Shown: piece after piece, positions 24,800-32,719 of the stretch
Layout: every line of letters starts with the position of its first letter
How positions within the stretch are numbered: position 1 is the first letter of the stretch
DNA from: Haloarcula japonica DSM 6131
GTDB taxonomy: Archaea > Halobacteriota > Halobacteria > Halobacteriales > Haloarculaceae
NCBI RefSeq assembly: GCF_000336635.1
Contig: NZ_AOLY01000036.1
Coordinates: forward strand, 1 to 63,580
Length of the DNA stretch: 63,580 nucleotides
Direction: 5' to 3'
Notes under the pieces: generated by a model
Database searches by the model: none
Told to the model about the DNA's origin: nothing
Seen by the model: the letters and a program-made list of their open reading frames with translations, nothing else
Program-made: the position numbers and the translations under genes

Positions 24800-25603
24800 A
24801 TGAGTCTCGAACGCAAAGACGAACACGACCACAAAGGCTGGATGGAATCGCGCGAGCTGACACCGATCGAATCGGTGTACCTGACCGTGCTCATCTGGCT
24901 CGACAGGCGGCTCCGCGTCGTTGACTATCTTGAGATCCTCGAAGATCTCTACTACAAGGTCAACATGCAGATGCCGAAGAGTCACACTGAACAGTACAAC
25001 CTCGACAACAAATTCTGGTACTGGTATCCGTTGTACGCGCTCGGGTCGTTCTCGACAGTCGCGTACGTCGTCGCCGCGATCTCCGGCGCGCTGCTGGGCT
25101 TCTACTACGCACCGGCCGCCGCGGCTGCTGACGGGTCGCCGACAGTCGCGTATGATTCGGTGATGCTCATTATGGGCCAGCTCAACCTCGGCTACTTCCT
25201 GCGCTCGGTCCACCGCTGGGCCGCGCAGATCATGGTCGCCGCCGTGTTCCTCCACATGCTCCGCGTGTACTTCACCGGGGCGTACAAGGAGCCACGAGAA
25301 TTGAACTGGCTCATCGGCATCATCCTGATCTCGCTGACGCTGGTGTTCGGGTACACCGGCTACCTGCTGCCGTGGAGCCAGCTCTCGTTCTGGGCCGGCC
25401 AGATCGGCGTCGAGATGTCCCTCTCCATCCCACTTATCGGTGAGTGGGTCGCACAGCTGATGTTCGGCGGGTTCACGCTATCGCAGGCCACGCTACAGCG
25501 GATGTACATCCTGCACGTGTTCTTCCTGCCGTTCATCACGACTGCCATCATCGCGGTCCACATCGGCATCGTCTGGATGCAGGGGATCGCTGAACCACAC
25601 TAA
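24800..25603 (+). CDS. Cytochrome b, N-terminal (b6-like) subunit
   Basis: 267 residues with about four transmembrane helices. Heme ligation pairs are visible: SVHRWAAQIMVAAVFLHM (His-x13-His) and YILHVFFLPFITTAIIAVHI (His-x14-His). A cytochrome b6-like cytoplasmic N-terminus precedes them (LIWLDRRLRVVDYLEIL). The next gene supplies the C-terminal half, so cytochrome b is split as in b6f complexes. It oxidises quinol and moves electrons across the membrane. It starts 3 bp after the Rieske stop. Confidence 0.93.
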   Translation: MSLERKDEHDHKGWMESRELTPIESVYLTVLIWLDRRLRVVDYLEILEDLYYKVNMQMPKSHTEQYNLDNKFWYWYPLYALGSFSTVAYVVAAISGALLGFYYAPAAAAADGSPTVAYDSVMLIMGQLNLGYFLRSVHRWAAQIMVAAVFLHMLRVYFTGAYKEPRELNWLIGIILISLTLVFGYTGYLLPWSQLSFWAGQIGVEMSLSIPLIGEWVAQLMFGGFTLSQATLQRMYILHVFFLPFITTAIIAVHIGIVWMQGIAEPH

Positions 25604-25607
25604 TACT

Positions 25608-26372
25608 ATGAGCGACAACGACACAGACGACGTTCGCACGGACGGTTCCGGCACCGGTATCGTCTCACCGGACGACGAGACCCCCGCGTGGTCCGAACGC
25701 AAAGAGCGGACCCAGGGGCTCTCCCGGCTGACGTACGAGTACTTCGAACGGGCGCGCCGCGAGGACCAGGACCTTCGCCAGCAGTCGGACTACGTCGAGC
25801 GTGACGTGCTCGCGTTCCCGGCCTGGCCTCACGAGATGATGCGCAATATCGCACTGACGTCTTTCTTCGTGGGCATGATCCTGTTCGTCTCAGCGACGCT
25901 ACCGCCAGAGATGCCGAACCCCGCTAACTCCGGCGTGACGCCGGCGATTATCCTGCCGGACTGGTATCTCTATTGGTCCTTTGGCCTGCTCAAGCTCGGC
26001 CCGCTGAACCCCGAGCTGAGCATCCTCGGCGGCTCGAAGCTCATGGCTGACCGAACCTACGGTGTGCTGGCAAACGTCGTGGTCGTCGGTTTCGTCGCCA
26101 TCGTCCCCTTCCTGAACAAGGGGTCCGCTCGCCGTCCCGTCGAGCAGCCGTTCTGGGCTGCGGTCGGAATGTCCGGCGTCATCTTCAGCCTAACCATCGC
26201 CGCACTGTCGATCAAGAACCTCGCCCCGATAGCTCCCCACCTGCTGTTCGACCTGACGTTCCTCGTCCCCATCGTCAGCGCCACCATTACCTACGCGGTG
26301 CTCAAGACGATGCGCGAGGGGTACATGTTCGACCTCAACCGTCGGTACTACCGGCTTCGGCCGCCGAAGTAA
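25608..26372 (+). CDS. Cytochrome b, C-terminal (subunit IV-like)
   Basis: 254 residues. An unusually long, acidic N-terminal extension (1-80) precedes four helices. The quinol-site motif is PDWYLYW (about residue 116), an Asp version of the PEWY signature; Asp at this place is commonly linked with menaquinone-using complexes, which fits haloarchaea. Later helices contain NKGSARRPVEQPFW and end in a basic tail. It is separated by 4 bp from the b6-like gene. Confidence 0.92.
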   Translation: MSDNDTDDVRTDGSGTGIVSPDDETPAWSERKERTQGLSRLTYEYFERARREDQDLRQQSDYVERDVLAFPAWPHEMMRNIALTSFFVGMILFVSATLPPEMPNPANSGVTPAIILPDWYLYWSFGLLKLGPLNPELSILGGSKLMADRTYGVLANVVVVGFVAIVPFLNKGSARRPVEQPFWAAVGMSGVIFSLTIAALSIKNLAPIAPHLLFDLTFLVPIVSATITYAVLKTMREGYMFDLNRRYYRLRPPK

Positions 26373-26482
26373 TCTGATCGGTCGATTTCTCCGTCGTTTC
26401 TCACGTTTTCTGCTCGTGGCTATCGCAAGCGCTACGACCTCATCTCGCCGCAGTAAAGTGGCTCCCGTCCCTAGTGGTACCG

Positions 26483-26782
26483 ATGACAGGGGACCAGTCA
26501 GCGGGGACTGAGGACGGTTCGGAGCGGCGGGACGTTGTGGTGCCGCTACGCGTGTACAAGGCCGTGACGGTGTTTTCGACGCTGTTTGCGGTCGTCAGCG
26601 TCGTCGCCGGATTCATCCTCGTCGACGTGGCGACACAGCGGGCGTCAGCGCCTGCCTCGGAGATCGACGTCCCGGTCGGCATCGCCGGGATCGCGTGCAT
26701 CCTCGCTGGCACAGTCGTCTATGCGTTCTCGACGCGCTTCCGTACCGAGGAAATGGGAAAGTCTAAAGACGACGCTACCTAA
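26483..26782 (+). CDS. Small two-helix membrane protein
   Basis: 99 residues with an acidic N-terminus, then helices at about 28-50 and 62-80, and a polar tail (RFRTEEMGKSKDD). No recognised family motif. It lies 110 bp after cytochrome b and 10 bp before the next small membrane gene, so it belongs to the respiratory cluster by position. Confidence 0.72.
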   Translation: MTGDQSAGTEDGSERRDVVVPLRVYKAVTVFSTLFAVVSVVAGFILVDVATQRASAPASEIDVPVGIAGIACILAGTVVYAFSTRFRTEEMGKSKDDAT

Positions 26783-26792
26783 CGTTCGGATA

Positions 26793-27062
26793 ATGGCTGA
26801 CGAGTTCATGAAGGGGTTCGCGTGCCTCATGGTCGGCGGACTGGGTTGGATGACCATCAAGGGCTGGTACAACACGCCGAGTTTCGAGGGAGCACAGCTC
26901 ACCGGCGCACTTACTATCGAGGAACCGACCACGTTCGACCAGATCGCACTGTTCATGGGCGAAGCGTTCTTCTGGTTCGCAGTGCTGGGCGCGCTGACCT
27001 TCTGGGTCGTGCTCCCGCTGGTCAGTGAATTCCAGGCGTATCTCAACGAGCGGTCGGCATAA
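26793..27062 (+). CDS. Small two-helix membrane protein (respiratory cluster)
   Basis: 89 residues. A hydrophobic stretch FACLMVGGLGWMTIKGWY opens it, a polar loop follows (TIEEPTTFDQ), then a second helix GEAFFWFAVLGALTFWVVLP. Trp and Phe at the membrane interface are frequent. It ends the plus-strand run of bc-cluster genes. Function is unknown; a small structural subunit is likely. Confidence 0.72.
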   Translation: MADEFMKGFACLMVGGLGWMTIKGWYNTPSFEGAQLTGALTIEEPTTFDQIALFMGEAFFWFAVLGALTFWVVLPLVSEFQAYLNERSA

Positions 27063-27101
27063 CAGTACGCAGTAGCCTTTTCCGCGGGGCCAACACCGCC
27101 C

Positions 27102-27290
27102 TCAGTTCGCAGTCTGATCGACTGGCGTGCAGTCTGCGTCACGTACCTGAATGCCGCGCGAGCGAAGCGCCACAGCGGATGCTGTTGGTGACACCCCGCT
27201 GTACGTCGCCGCCTCTTCGAGTATGAGTGTTTCCCCGCGATACAGTGTCAGTGCCGTTGTGAGGGGCCTGTGTGACACCTTCGTCTCCAT
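27102..27290 (-). CDS. Small predicted helix-turn-helix protein
   Basis: 62 residues. The central part LYRGETLILEEAATYSGVSP looks like the short helix-turn-helix of UPF0175-type antitoxin-like proteins, followed by a partly conserved SAVALRSRGIQVRD. A minus-strand TATA-like sequence lies at about 27327-27336 in an A/T-rich patch. It may regulate a nearby gene or itself; no toxin-like partner is adjacent. The ATG at 27290 was chosen over a GTG at 27296. Confidence 0.6.
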   Translation of the reverse strand: METKVSHRPLTTALTLYRGETLILEEAATYSGVSPTASAVALRSRGIQVRDADCTPVDQTAN

Positions 27291-27507
27291 CGACACAAAT
27301 ATAGTGTGGATATTAAACCATGACGACTATTTATAAGAAATCGTTTGAATTATCGAGAAAAAGTGGATGTATAGTGCCTATTCTGGCATAGGACAATGCA
27401 AATATGAGATATTGAAATAGTTGCTTGCCGACCACACACGTAGGGCTATCTGTACGCACGACTATCGGATTATAGGTACTCGAAGCCGACAGAAGGAGAA
27501 CCCGTGT

Positions 27508-27969
27508 TTAGATGATGGCGCTCCAGGGACCCTTGATGACCCAGAACAGGCTCTGGTAGCCCGCGTACATGAACACTACGAGGGCGGCGACGATGGCTCC
27601 CTTCGGCCGTTCGAGCGGAATGTCACGGCGCGCCTCGACTTTCCGGGACTCGAACTCGAAGAAGTCGGTGATGACTGCGCCGAGAACGAGTACCGATAGA
27701 ACCATCCCGCCGTGATGGTGGAGCGTCATGTAGAAAAACGATAGCACGACCAGTGCGATGTTCGTGAAGACGTGCGCCGGATGGCGGCTGATCGCATCCG
27801 CGCCGTCGTTTTCGTACTGCTTGACGTGCCGTCTGTGGGCGAGCTGCCGGGTCAGGAAGTTGACAACCACCACTGCGAAGATGATGTACTCGATGAGGAA
27901 CGCGCCACCGAGTACGGGACTCCCCAGGATGGTATCCAGTGGCCCAAAGAGCGTTACGGATGGCTGCAT
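27508..27969 (-). CDS. Four-helix membrane protein at the end of the respiratory cluster
   Basis: 153 residues. Helices lie at about 22-42, 65-85, 88-105 and 127-148, with His-rich stretches near the membrane (LTRQLAHRRHVKQY, TLHHHGGMV). The histidines suggest metal or heme contacts without matching a known motif. It faces the bc genes across a 450-bp region that also holds the small helix-turn-helix gene. Function is unknown. Confidence 0.75.
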   Translation of the reverse strand: MQPSVTLFGPLDTILGSPVLGGAFLIEYIIFAVVVVNFLTRQLAHRRHVKQYENDGADAISRHPAHVFTNIALVVLSFFYMTLHHHGGMVLSVLVLGAVITDFFEFESRKVEARRDIPLERPKGAIVAALVVFMYAGYQSLFWVIKGPWSAII

Positions 27970-28010
27970 ATGCAAATCTCTGTCCACCGTCCATTAGTGT
28001 CTTTCCAATC

Positions 28011-28724
28011 TCACTCGAACCTGGACTGGCTCTCGCCGACGACGGCGGTCCGGACGGGGGTACCGAGCGATATCGTGACGGACTCCTGATAGCTGATGGT
28101 CCGCGAGACTCGGTCATCGATCAGTAGCTCGACGGTCGCCTCGTCGCGCTCGACCGAAGCGCTGAGCCCGGCGACCGGCAGCACCCAGTGATCCGGATCG
28201 GTCGCGAACGGCGCGATCGGTGCCACCACTGCCTGATCCGACGGCGCCAGAATCGGGCCGCCGACTCGGTGGGCGTAACCCGGTGAGCCAGCTGCCGTTG
28301 CGATGACGACGCCATCGGCTCGGAACCGGCCGATGCGGTCGGCTGTCGACGCGATAGTGAACTCAGAGATGCGAGCGGCGTCGGCGGTGACGAGGGTCAC
28401 GTCCCAGAACGCCTGTTCGACTGTCCCGTCGGGCAGCGTCACCCGGAGGACTGGATGCGTCTCAATCCGGGTATCAGCAAGTCCCGACACTGCGGCGACG
28501 GCGTCGTCTCTGGGTACTGACCGGACGCCGCGACCGGCCGCGACCGGTAACACGAGCGGGTCGCCGTCGGCTCGTGCCACGGCGGCGACGGCGTCCTCGC
28601 CGACGGCAACGACCTGATCAGTTTCCGGAACCGCGCCGTCACTACCCCGTTCGACGGCCTCACCGGCGTCTCGAAGCGCGTCTCCCAGGGCGTCGTCACC
28701 GACCACACCAACGAGGGTTCCCAT
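28011..28724 (-). CDS. NAD kinase-like protein with altered active site
   Basis: About 237 residues. The C-terminal half follows the NAD/diacylglycerol kinase fold: ADGVVIATAAGSPGYAHRVGGP matches the conserved GxxxATPTGSTAY block, and VVAPIAPFATDPDHWVLP follows it. The N-terminal GGDGT motif, which positions the phosphate donor, is replaced by GEDAV. The protein could therefore be an inactive or specialised paralogue. It may bind NAD and serve a regulatory role. It is monocistronic and divergent from nothing obvious. Confidence 0.75.
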   Translation of the reverse strand: MGTLVGVVGDDALGDALRDAGEAVERGSDGAVPETDQVVAVGEDAVAAVARADGDPLVLPVAAGRGVRSVPRDDAVAAVSGLADTRIETHPVLRVTLPDGTVEQAFWDVTLVTADAARISEFTIASTADRIGRFRADGVVIATAAGSPGYAHRVGGPILAPSDQAVVAPIAPFATDPDHWVLPVAGLSASVERDEATVELLIDDRVSRTISYQESVTISLGTPVRTAVVGESQSRFE

Positions 28725-28779
28725 CATCTGAAACTCCGGGCCGGCGGAAAAAAACCTGCCGCACTTCGCGCGATGGTGC

Positions 28780-30015
28780 TCAGATATCGAGGCGACGGCG
28801 CGCGTACTCGACTAGAATCGGCATGTCAGAGAGGTGGGTTAGCTTCGCAATCGCCCGCCGGTCGCCGCCGTTGATCTGCCTGAGGGTGTCCTGTCCGGTA
28901 CTCCGGAGGTCCTCCATCAGCTGATCGTACCGGCCGTTCGGAGCGAGATACAGCAGTTCCGTCATCATCAGGCGGGCGTTGTGTTTCGGGGCCACCTCGC
29001 TGTGCCAGAGCTGATCGTAGACAGAGAGGTTCTCCGCCGACGTATCGGGCTCGTTGGGTTTGAGCGCCGAATCGGCTGTCGCGGCGGCGGCACGAGCCGA
29101 CTTCATCCCTTTGTGAATACCCTCGCCCCACAGCGGGTCGACGGTCGGGACGGTGTCGCCGATGGCCATGAAGTTGTCCGTGCTCATCGAATCGGGTGGC
29201 TGGATGTGGGCCGACCCGCGGTGGGCTTGCGTGCCCTCGATCCGCTCGGCGTCGTCGAACCTAGGGTCCGAATCGAGCCAGTACTCCAGATAGTCGTCGA
29301 TGCCCATCCCGTCTTTCGCGTACTTCTGGTGGGAGCCGTTCTGGATGTAACAGAGACCGACTTTCGCCGTGTCGTCGCCGGTGTGGAAAATCCAGGAATA
29401 TCCACCCGGGGCGAGGTCGTGATCTAGACGGAGCATCATCGCGCCCCTGAGGTCGGCGTAGTCGTCGTGGTCGACTTCGACGCCCTCGAACTCGTACTCG
29501 ACGCCGATGGCCTGGTGGTCCCGCTGGAGGTTACATACATCGAGTTTCTTCGCCAGCGGCGCGGCAGGGCCAGTGGCATCGATGACGATGTCGGCGTACA
29601 CCTCCTCGTCGCCGTCGTAGCGGACGCCGACGATCTCCCCGTTCTCCATGATCGGTGCTGAGACGCGGGAATCAAAGCGATAGGTCGCGCCCTTGTCCCG
29701 CCCCTCGGAGACGAGCCACTGTTTGAACTCCGCGAACTCCAGAACGGCCCCGGTCTGATTGCGGACGTAGTGGTCGTTGGGGGATTCAAGGACGACGTTG
29801 TCCGTGTAATTCATCACCACGTCGTCGGGAATCCCAAACCCTGTCATCGCCGACATGAACGTCCCGGCGGTGGACTTGTTGCTCTGACGCGGGAACCCGT
29901 CTTCGGACTCGGTTTCGAGAACGAGCACCTCGTAGTTTCGCTCCGCTAGATCACGGGCACACTGCGCCCCAGCAGGCCCGGCCCCGGCTATCACCACGTC
30001 AAAGCGCTCGCGCAT
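28780..30015 (-). CDS. FAD-dependent geranylgeranyl-reductase family protein
   Basis: 411 residues. The N-terminal FAD-binding motif is FDVVIAGAGPAGAQCARDL, with the acidic end VLVLETE. The middle contains DATGPAAPLAKKL and a family block GGYSWIFHTGDDTAKVGL. FAD contact FMAIGDTVPTVDPLWGEGI lies near residue 285. Members saturate isoprenoid chains of archaeal lipids or menaquinone side chains. Which substrate applies here is not fixed by the sequence. A divergent gene of unknown function with an Asp-rich motif begins 112 bp away. Confidence 0.85.
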   Translation of the reverse strand: MRERFDVVIAGAGPAGAQCARDLAERNYEVLVLETESEDGFPRQSNKSTAGTFMSAMTGFGIPDDVVMNYTDNVVLESPNDHYVRNQTGAVLEFAEFKQWLVSEGRDKGATYRFDSRVSAPIMENGEIVGVRYDGDEEVYADIVIDATGPAAPLAKKLDVCNLQRDHQAIGVEYEFEGVEVDHDDYADLRGAMMLRLDHDLAPGGYSWIFHTGDDTAKVGLCYIQNGSHQKYAKDGMGIDDYLEYWLDSDPRFDDAERIEGTQAHRGSAHIQPPDSMSTDNFMAIGDTVPTVDPLWGEGIHKGMKSARAAAATADSALKPNEPDTSAENLSVYDQLWHSEVAPKHNARLMMTELLYLAPNGRYDQLMEDLRSTGQDTLRQINGGDRRAIAKLTHLSDMPILVEYARRRLDI

Positions 30016-30126
30016 GGTTGTGGGTATTCCCTGTCGGTAATCAGTCTTTCCGAATACACCGAGGGCGTTCTCGAAAGGGTAAAGACGGCCCCACTACCAT
30101 GACGGGAACACCCGGGGCGACATACA

Positions 30127-31296
30127 ATGGTTCTCAAGACAGGCGCGGGCGTGCTCGCGGACAGACGGCGACTTCCCACGGCACTACGGGCAGTGCTGGG
30201 ATACTACGCGGACACCGGCGTGTTCGACGCTGGCAGCCTCTCGCTGAAGTCAGAGATCGACGAGCGCACCGAGACGATGGTCGACGACGTCACCGACCGT
30301 ATCGAGGATGCCCTCGAAGACGAGTTTGCCCGTCCGGTCGAGTTCTCCTACGACACGAAACTCATCCTGCCTGCACAGTTGACGCTGGGGTACGTCTACC
30401 GAAACGCCCGTCAGCAGGCCCCCGGCGACCCGGTCACCGACACAATCGCTGACGGGGTCCCAAAGGTCGACGAGACGGCGCTGGAACAGGGGCCGGCACA
30501 GAACCTCGCGCCCCGCGAGATGGTCGTCCGCGCCGAGCAGATGACGCGCCTCTCCATCGAGGCCCTCATCGACGGCGACATGCGCGACGCTATCAACGAC
30601 AACGAGTTCGAAGATTTCGAGGTCGACTTTGACGCGAGTGAGGCCGACCGCCGCCGCGTCGCCGAGGTCGCCCAGTCTGCACTGCAGTCCCACCTCGACG
30701 GCCTGTTGGAAGATATGCCGCCTGTCGTCGAGGAGGCCTATCAGTGGGCCGTCGACTTCAGCGAGGCCCATCAGGACCGTGACGACCACTTCCGGGAGCT
30801 GATGACTGCGGCAGAGGACGGTGACGCCAATGCTCTGACCGATATCCGCGAGACGTACAAATTTGCCGAGTACGACGAGGAGCCGGCGACGCTCACCGAG
30901 ACGGAGAAGGACCTCCCCTACAGCAAGACTCAGTACGCCCGCGTGGGCGTCCTCTACGACGGGATGCTGGATCTCTACCGACTCGCTGGCCTCGACATCG
31001 ACGACGAATTCGCGAAGGCTATCGTCCTCGCCATCATCGGCGCGCAGGTGTGGCTCGACGACGTGGACGACTACGACGACGACCGCGCGGAGGGACAACT
31101 GACGCCCGTCACCGCCGAGTACCTGCTCGCGCCCGACGACGAAGCCGCCTATCGGCGTGTTGTCGACGTGACCGAACAGTATCTCGATCTCGCGAAGTCG
31201 TATGCGACGGCCGCTGACTCGCCCCTGACTGGCGTCGCCGTCGAGTACATCTACCGCTCTGGCGACCCGGACGTCCTGCCCGGCAAGCCTGAGTAG
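30127..31296 (+). CDS. Conserved haloarchaeal protein with Asp-rich DDxxDxxDD motif
   Basis: 389 residues, mostly alpha-helical and soluble. I do not recognise the family with certainty. Near residue 308-318 the sequence LDDVDDYDDDRAEG resembles the metal-binding Asp clusters of isoprenoid synthases, and the surrounding helices (KAIVLAIIGAQVWLDD) suit an all-helical fold. The first 40 residues include ADRRRLPTALRAVLGYYAD. It is divergent from a geranylgeranyl-reductase-type gene with a 111-bp gap, which strengthens a possible isoprenoid or lipid role. Other explanations, such as calcium binding by the Asp run, remain open. Confidence 0.7.
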   Translation: MVLKTGAGVLADRRRLPTALRAVLGYYADTGVFDAGSLSLKSEIDERTETMVDDVTDRIEDALEDEFARPVEFSYDTKLILPAQLTLGYVYRNARQQAPGDPVTDTIADGVPKVDETALEQGPAQNLAPREMVVRAEQMTRLSIEALIDGDMRDAINDNEFEDFEVDFDASEADRRRVAEVAQSALQSHLDGLLEDMPPVVEEAYQWAVDFSEAHQDRDDHFRELMTAAEDGDANALTDIRETYKFAEYDEEPATLTETEKDLPYSKTQYARVGVLYDGMLDLYRLAGLDIDDEFAKAIVLAIIGAQVWLDDVDDYDDDRAEGQLTPVTAEYLLAPDDEAAYRRVVDVTEQYLDLAKSYATAADSPLTGVAVEYIYRSGDPDVLPGKPE

Positions 31297-31333
31297 GGCC
31301 ACAAGTGACACCGGCCCGGCCCGAGCGCCAGAG

Positions 31334-31340
31334 TTTATAT
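31334..31340 (+). promoter_or_regulatory. Probable TATA box of the 31365 gene pair
   Basis: tttatat lies about 28 bp before the ATG at 31365, fitting a leaderless transcript that would cover both coupled genes to 32395. Confidence 0.5.
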
Positions 31341-31364
31341 CCCACCGCCCGCACCGAGATTTGA

Positions 31365-31913
31365 ATGCTTCATTCGCGGGTGGGCAGGGTTACAGCTATC
31401 TGTGGACTGCTGGCCGTGCTGTTCGCTCTCATGGTCGGACTCGGTACAGCCACGCCAGCCCCCGAACTGGGCGATTATCCCGCGGAGGACGCACTGGCTG
31501 CGGACTACGACAGGTACGTCGGCGAGTCCGTTCAGGTGACCGGCACGGTGACTAAGACCGAGCCAGTCGAGATCGCCGTCGGGTACGAGTACGCTGACAA
31601 CGGCGAGTACCACAGCGGGACGCTCACGATCATGGTCCAAAACGTCGACAAAGCCGTCGCCGAAGGCGAATCACTGCAGGTGTACGGGACACTCGGCCCG
31701 GACCAAACCATCACCGCACAAAGTAGCGTGCGCGTGCCAGCGGTGAACTATACGGCGATGTACATCGTTTCCGCCATCGCCGGCCTGTGGACTCTCGGGC
31801 GGCTTGTCTGTGGCTGGCGGCTGAACTGGCAGACGTGGTCGCTCTGCCGACGAGAGCACCGTCTCCGGCCGATACAGACGCTTCTCGGTAAGGTACGGGA
31901 GGTACTTATCTGA
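31365..31913 (+). CDS. Membrane protein with an OB-fold-like extracytoplasmic domain
   Basis: 182 residues. An N-terminal helix (about 10-28) is followed by an external domain of about 90 residues (YVGESVQVTGTVTKTEPVEI ... SLQVYGTLGPDQTITAQ) that has the strand spacing of OB-fold nucleic-acid or protein-binding domains. A second helix (about 130-148) and a basic C-terminus end the protein. The stop overlaps the start of the next gene (TGATG), so the two are coupled. Function is unknown. Confidence 0.72.
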   Translation: MLHSRVGRVTAICGLLAVLFALMVGLGTATPAPELGDYPAEDALAADYDRYVGESVQVTGTVTKTEPVEIAVGYEYADNGEYHSGTLTIMVQNVDKAVAEGESLQVYGTLGPDQTITAQSSVRVPAVNYTAMYIVSAIAGLWTLGRLVCGWRLNWQTWSLCRREHRLRPIQTLLGKVREVLI

Positions 31914-32395
31914 TGCCGGACCTACTCTCGCACGCTTTCATCGCGTTCACCGTCTGTACCCTCCTGTCACTCCGGTATGACTGGCTCACCGGCGAGTACG
32001 TCACTGTGGGGATGGCTGGTGCGTTCATCCCGGATATGGCGAAGATCAAGATTCTCGTGGACGCTGCGGCCGTCGAGGCGGCACTGGGTATTCCGTTCGA
32101 CTGGCTTGGTGTCCACACGCTTGGCGGCGCGTTCGTCGCCGTCCTCGTGGGCACAGTTATTGTGAACCGCGCCGACCGACGGCGCGTGTTCGGGCTGCTG
32201 TCGCTCGGGGCGGCCAGCCACCTGTTTGCCGATGCGCTCCTGTTGAAGGCTTCTGGACGGTCCTACGAAGTGCTGTGGCCGCTGACGCAGTACCACCCGC
32301 CGACGCCGGGATTGTATCTGAGTACGGACATCTGGCTCACGGGCGTCACCGGAACCGTCGCGGTGGCAACGTGGCTGTTCGCGGCCCGCTCGTGA
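31913..32395 (+). CDS. Membrane-bound metal-dependent hydrolase-like protein (YdjM/DUF457 type)
   Basis: 160 residues. MPDLLSHAFIAF at the start, AGAFIPDMAKI near 38, and GAASHLFADALLL near 100 give the His and Asp positions typical of YdjM-type membrane hydrolases, with about four helices. Activity has rarely been shown for this family. It is translationally coupled to the preceding membrane gene. Confidence 0.75.
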   Translation: MPDLLSHAFIAFTVCTLLSLRYDWLTGEYVTVGMAGAFIPDMAKIKILVDAAAVEAALGIPFDWLGVHTLGGAFVAVLVGTVIVNRADRRRVFGLLSLGAASHLFADALLLKASGRSYEVLWPLTQYHPPTPGLYLSTDIWLTGVTGTVAVATWLFAARS

Positions 32396-32480
32396 CTTCA
32401 GGGGCTGCCCGCCTGCCAGTCCCGCGGCCATACTTCCCGGGATGACAACTGTATTACTATTACATTCCTAACTAGTTCGC

Positions 32481-32690
32481 ATGGCACTCAGTGCCCGGAA
32501 CAATCTCAGCGGGACGATTCGCTCAGTGACGATGGATGAAGTGATGGCCGAGGTCGTCATCGAACTGGACGGTGGCGAGACAGTCACGTCGACGATTACA
32601 CGAGGGTCCGCTGACCGGCTCGACCTCGCCGAAGGCGACGATGTGGAAGCGGTCATCAAGGCCAGCGAAGTGATGGTGAATAAGGACTGA
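32481..32690 (+). CDS. Mop-domain molybdate/oxyanion-binding protein
   Basis: 69 residues that form a single Mop/TOBE domain: SARNNLSGTIRSVTMDEVMA at the start and KASEVMVNKD at the end, as in molbindins. It probably binds molybdate or tungstate as an oligomer in the cytoplasm and stores or senses it. There are no transporter genes beside it. Confidence 0.88.
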   Translation: MALSARNNLSGTIRSVTMDEVMAEVVIELDGGETVTSTITRGSADRLDLAEGDDVEAVIKASEVMVNKD

Positions 32691-32719
32691 GAACGGCGTC
32701 AACAAAACGTTCGACCCGA

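Noticed and set aside
27291..27507. Possible insertion-sequence remnant in the A/T-rich patch
   Set aside because: No terminal inverted repeats, target duplication or transposase-like codons were found; the patch is adequately explained as promoter DNA.
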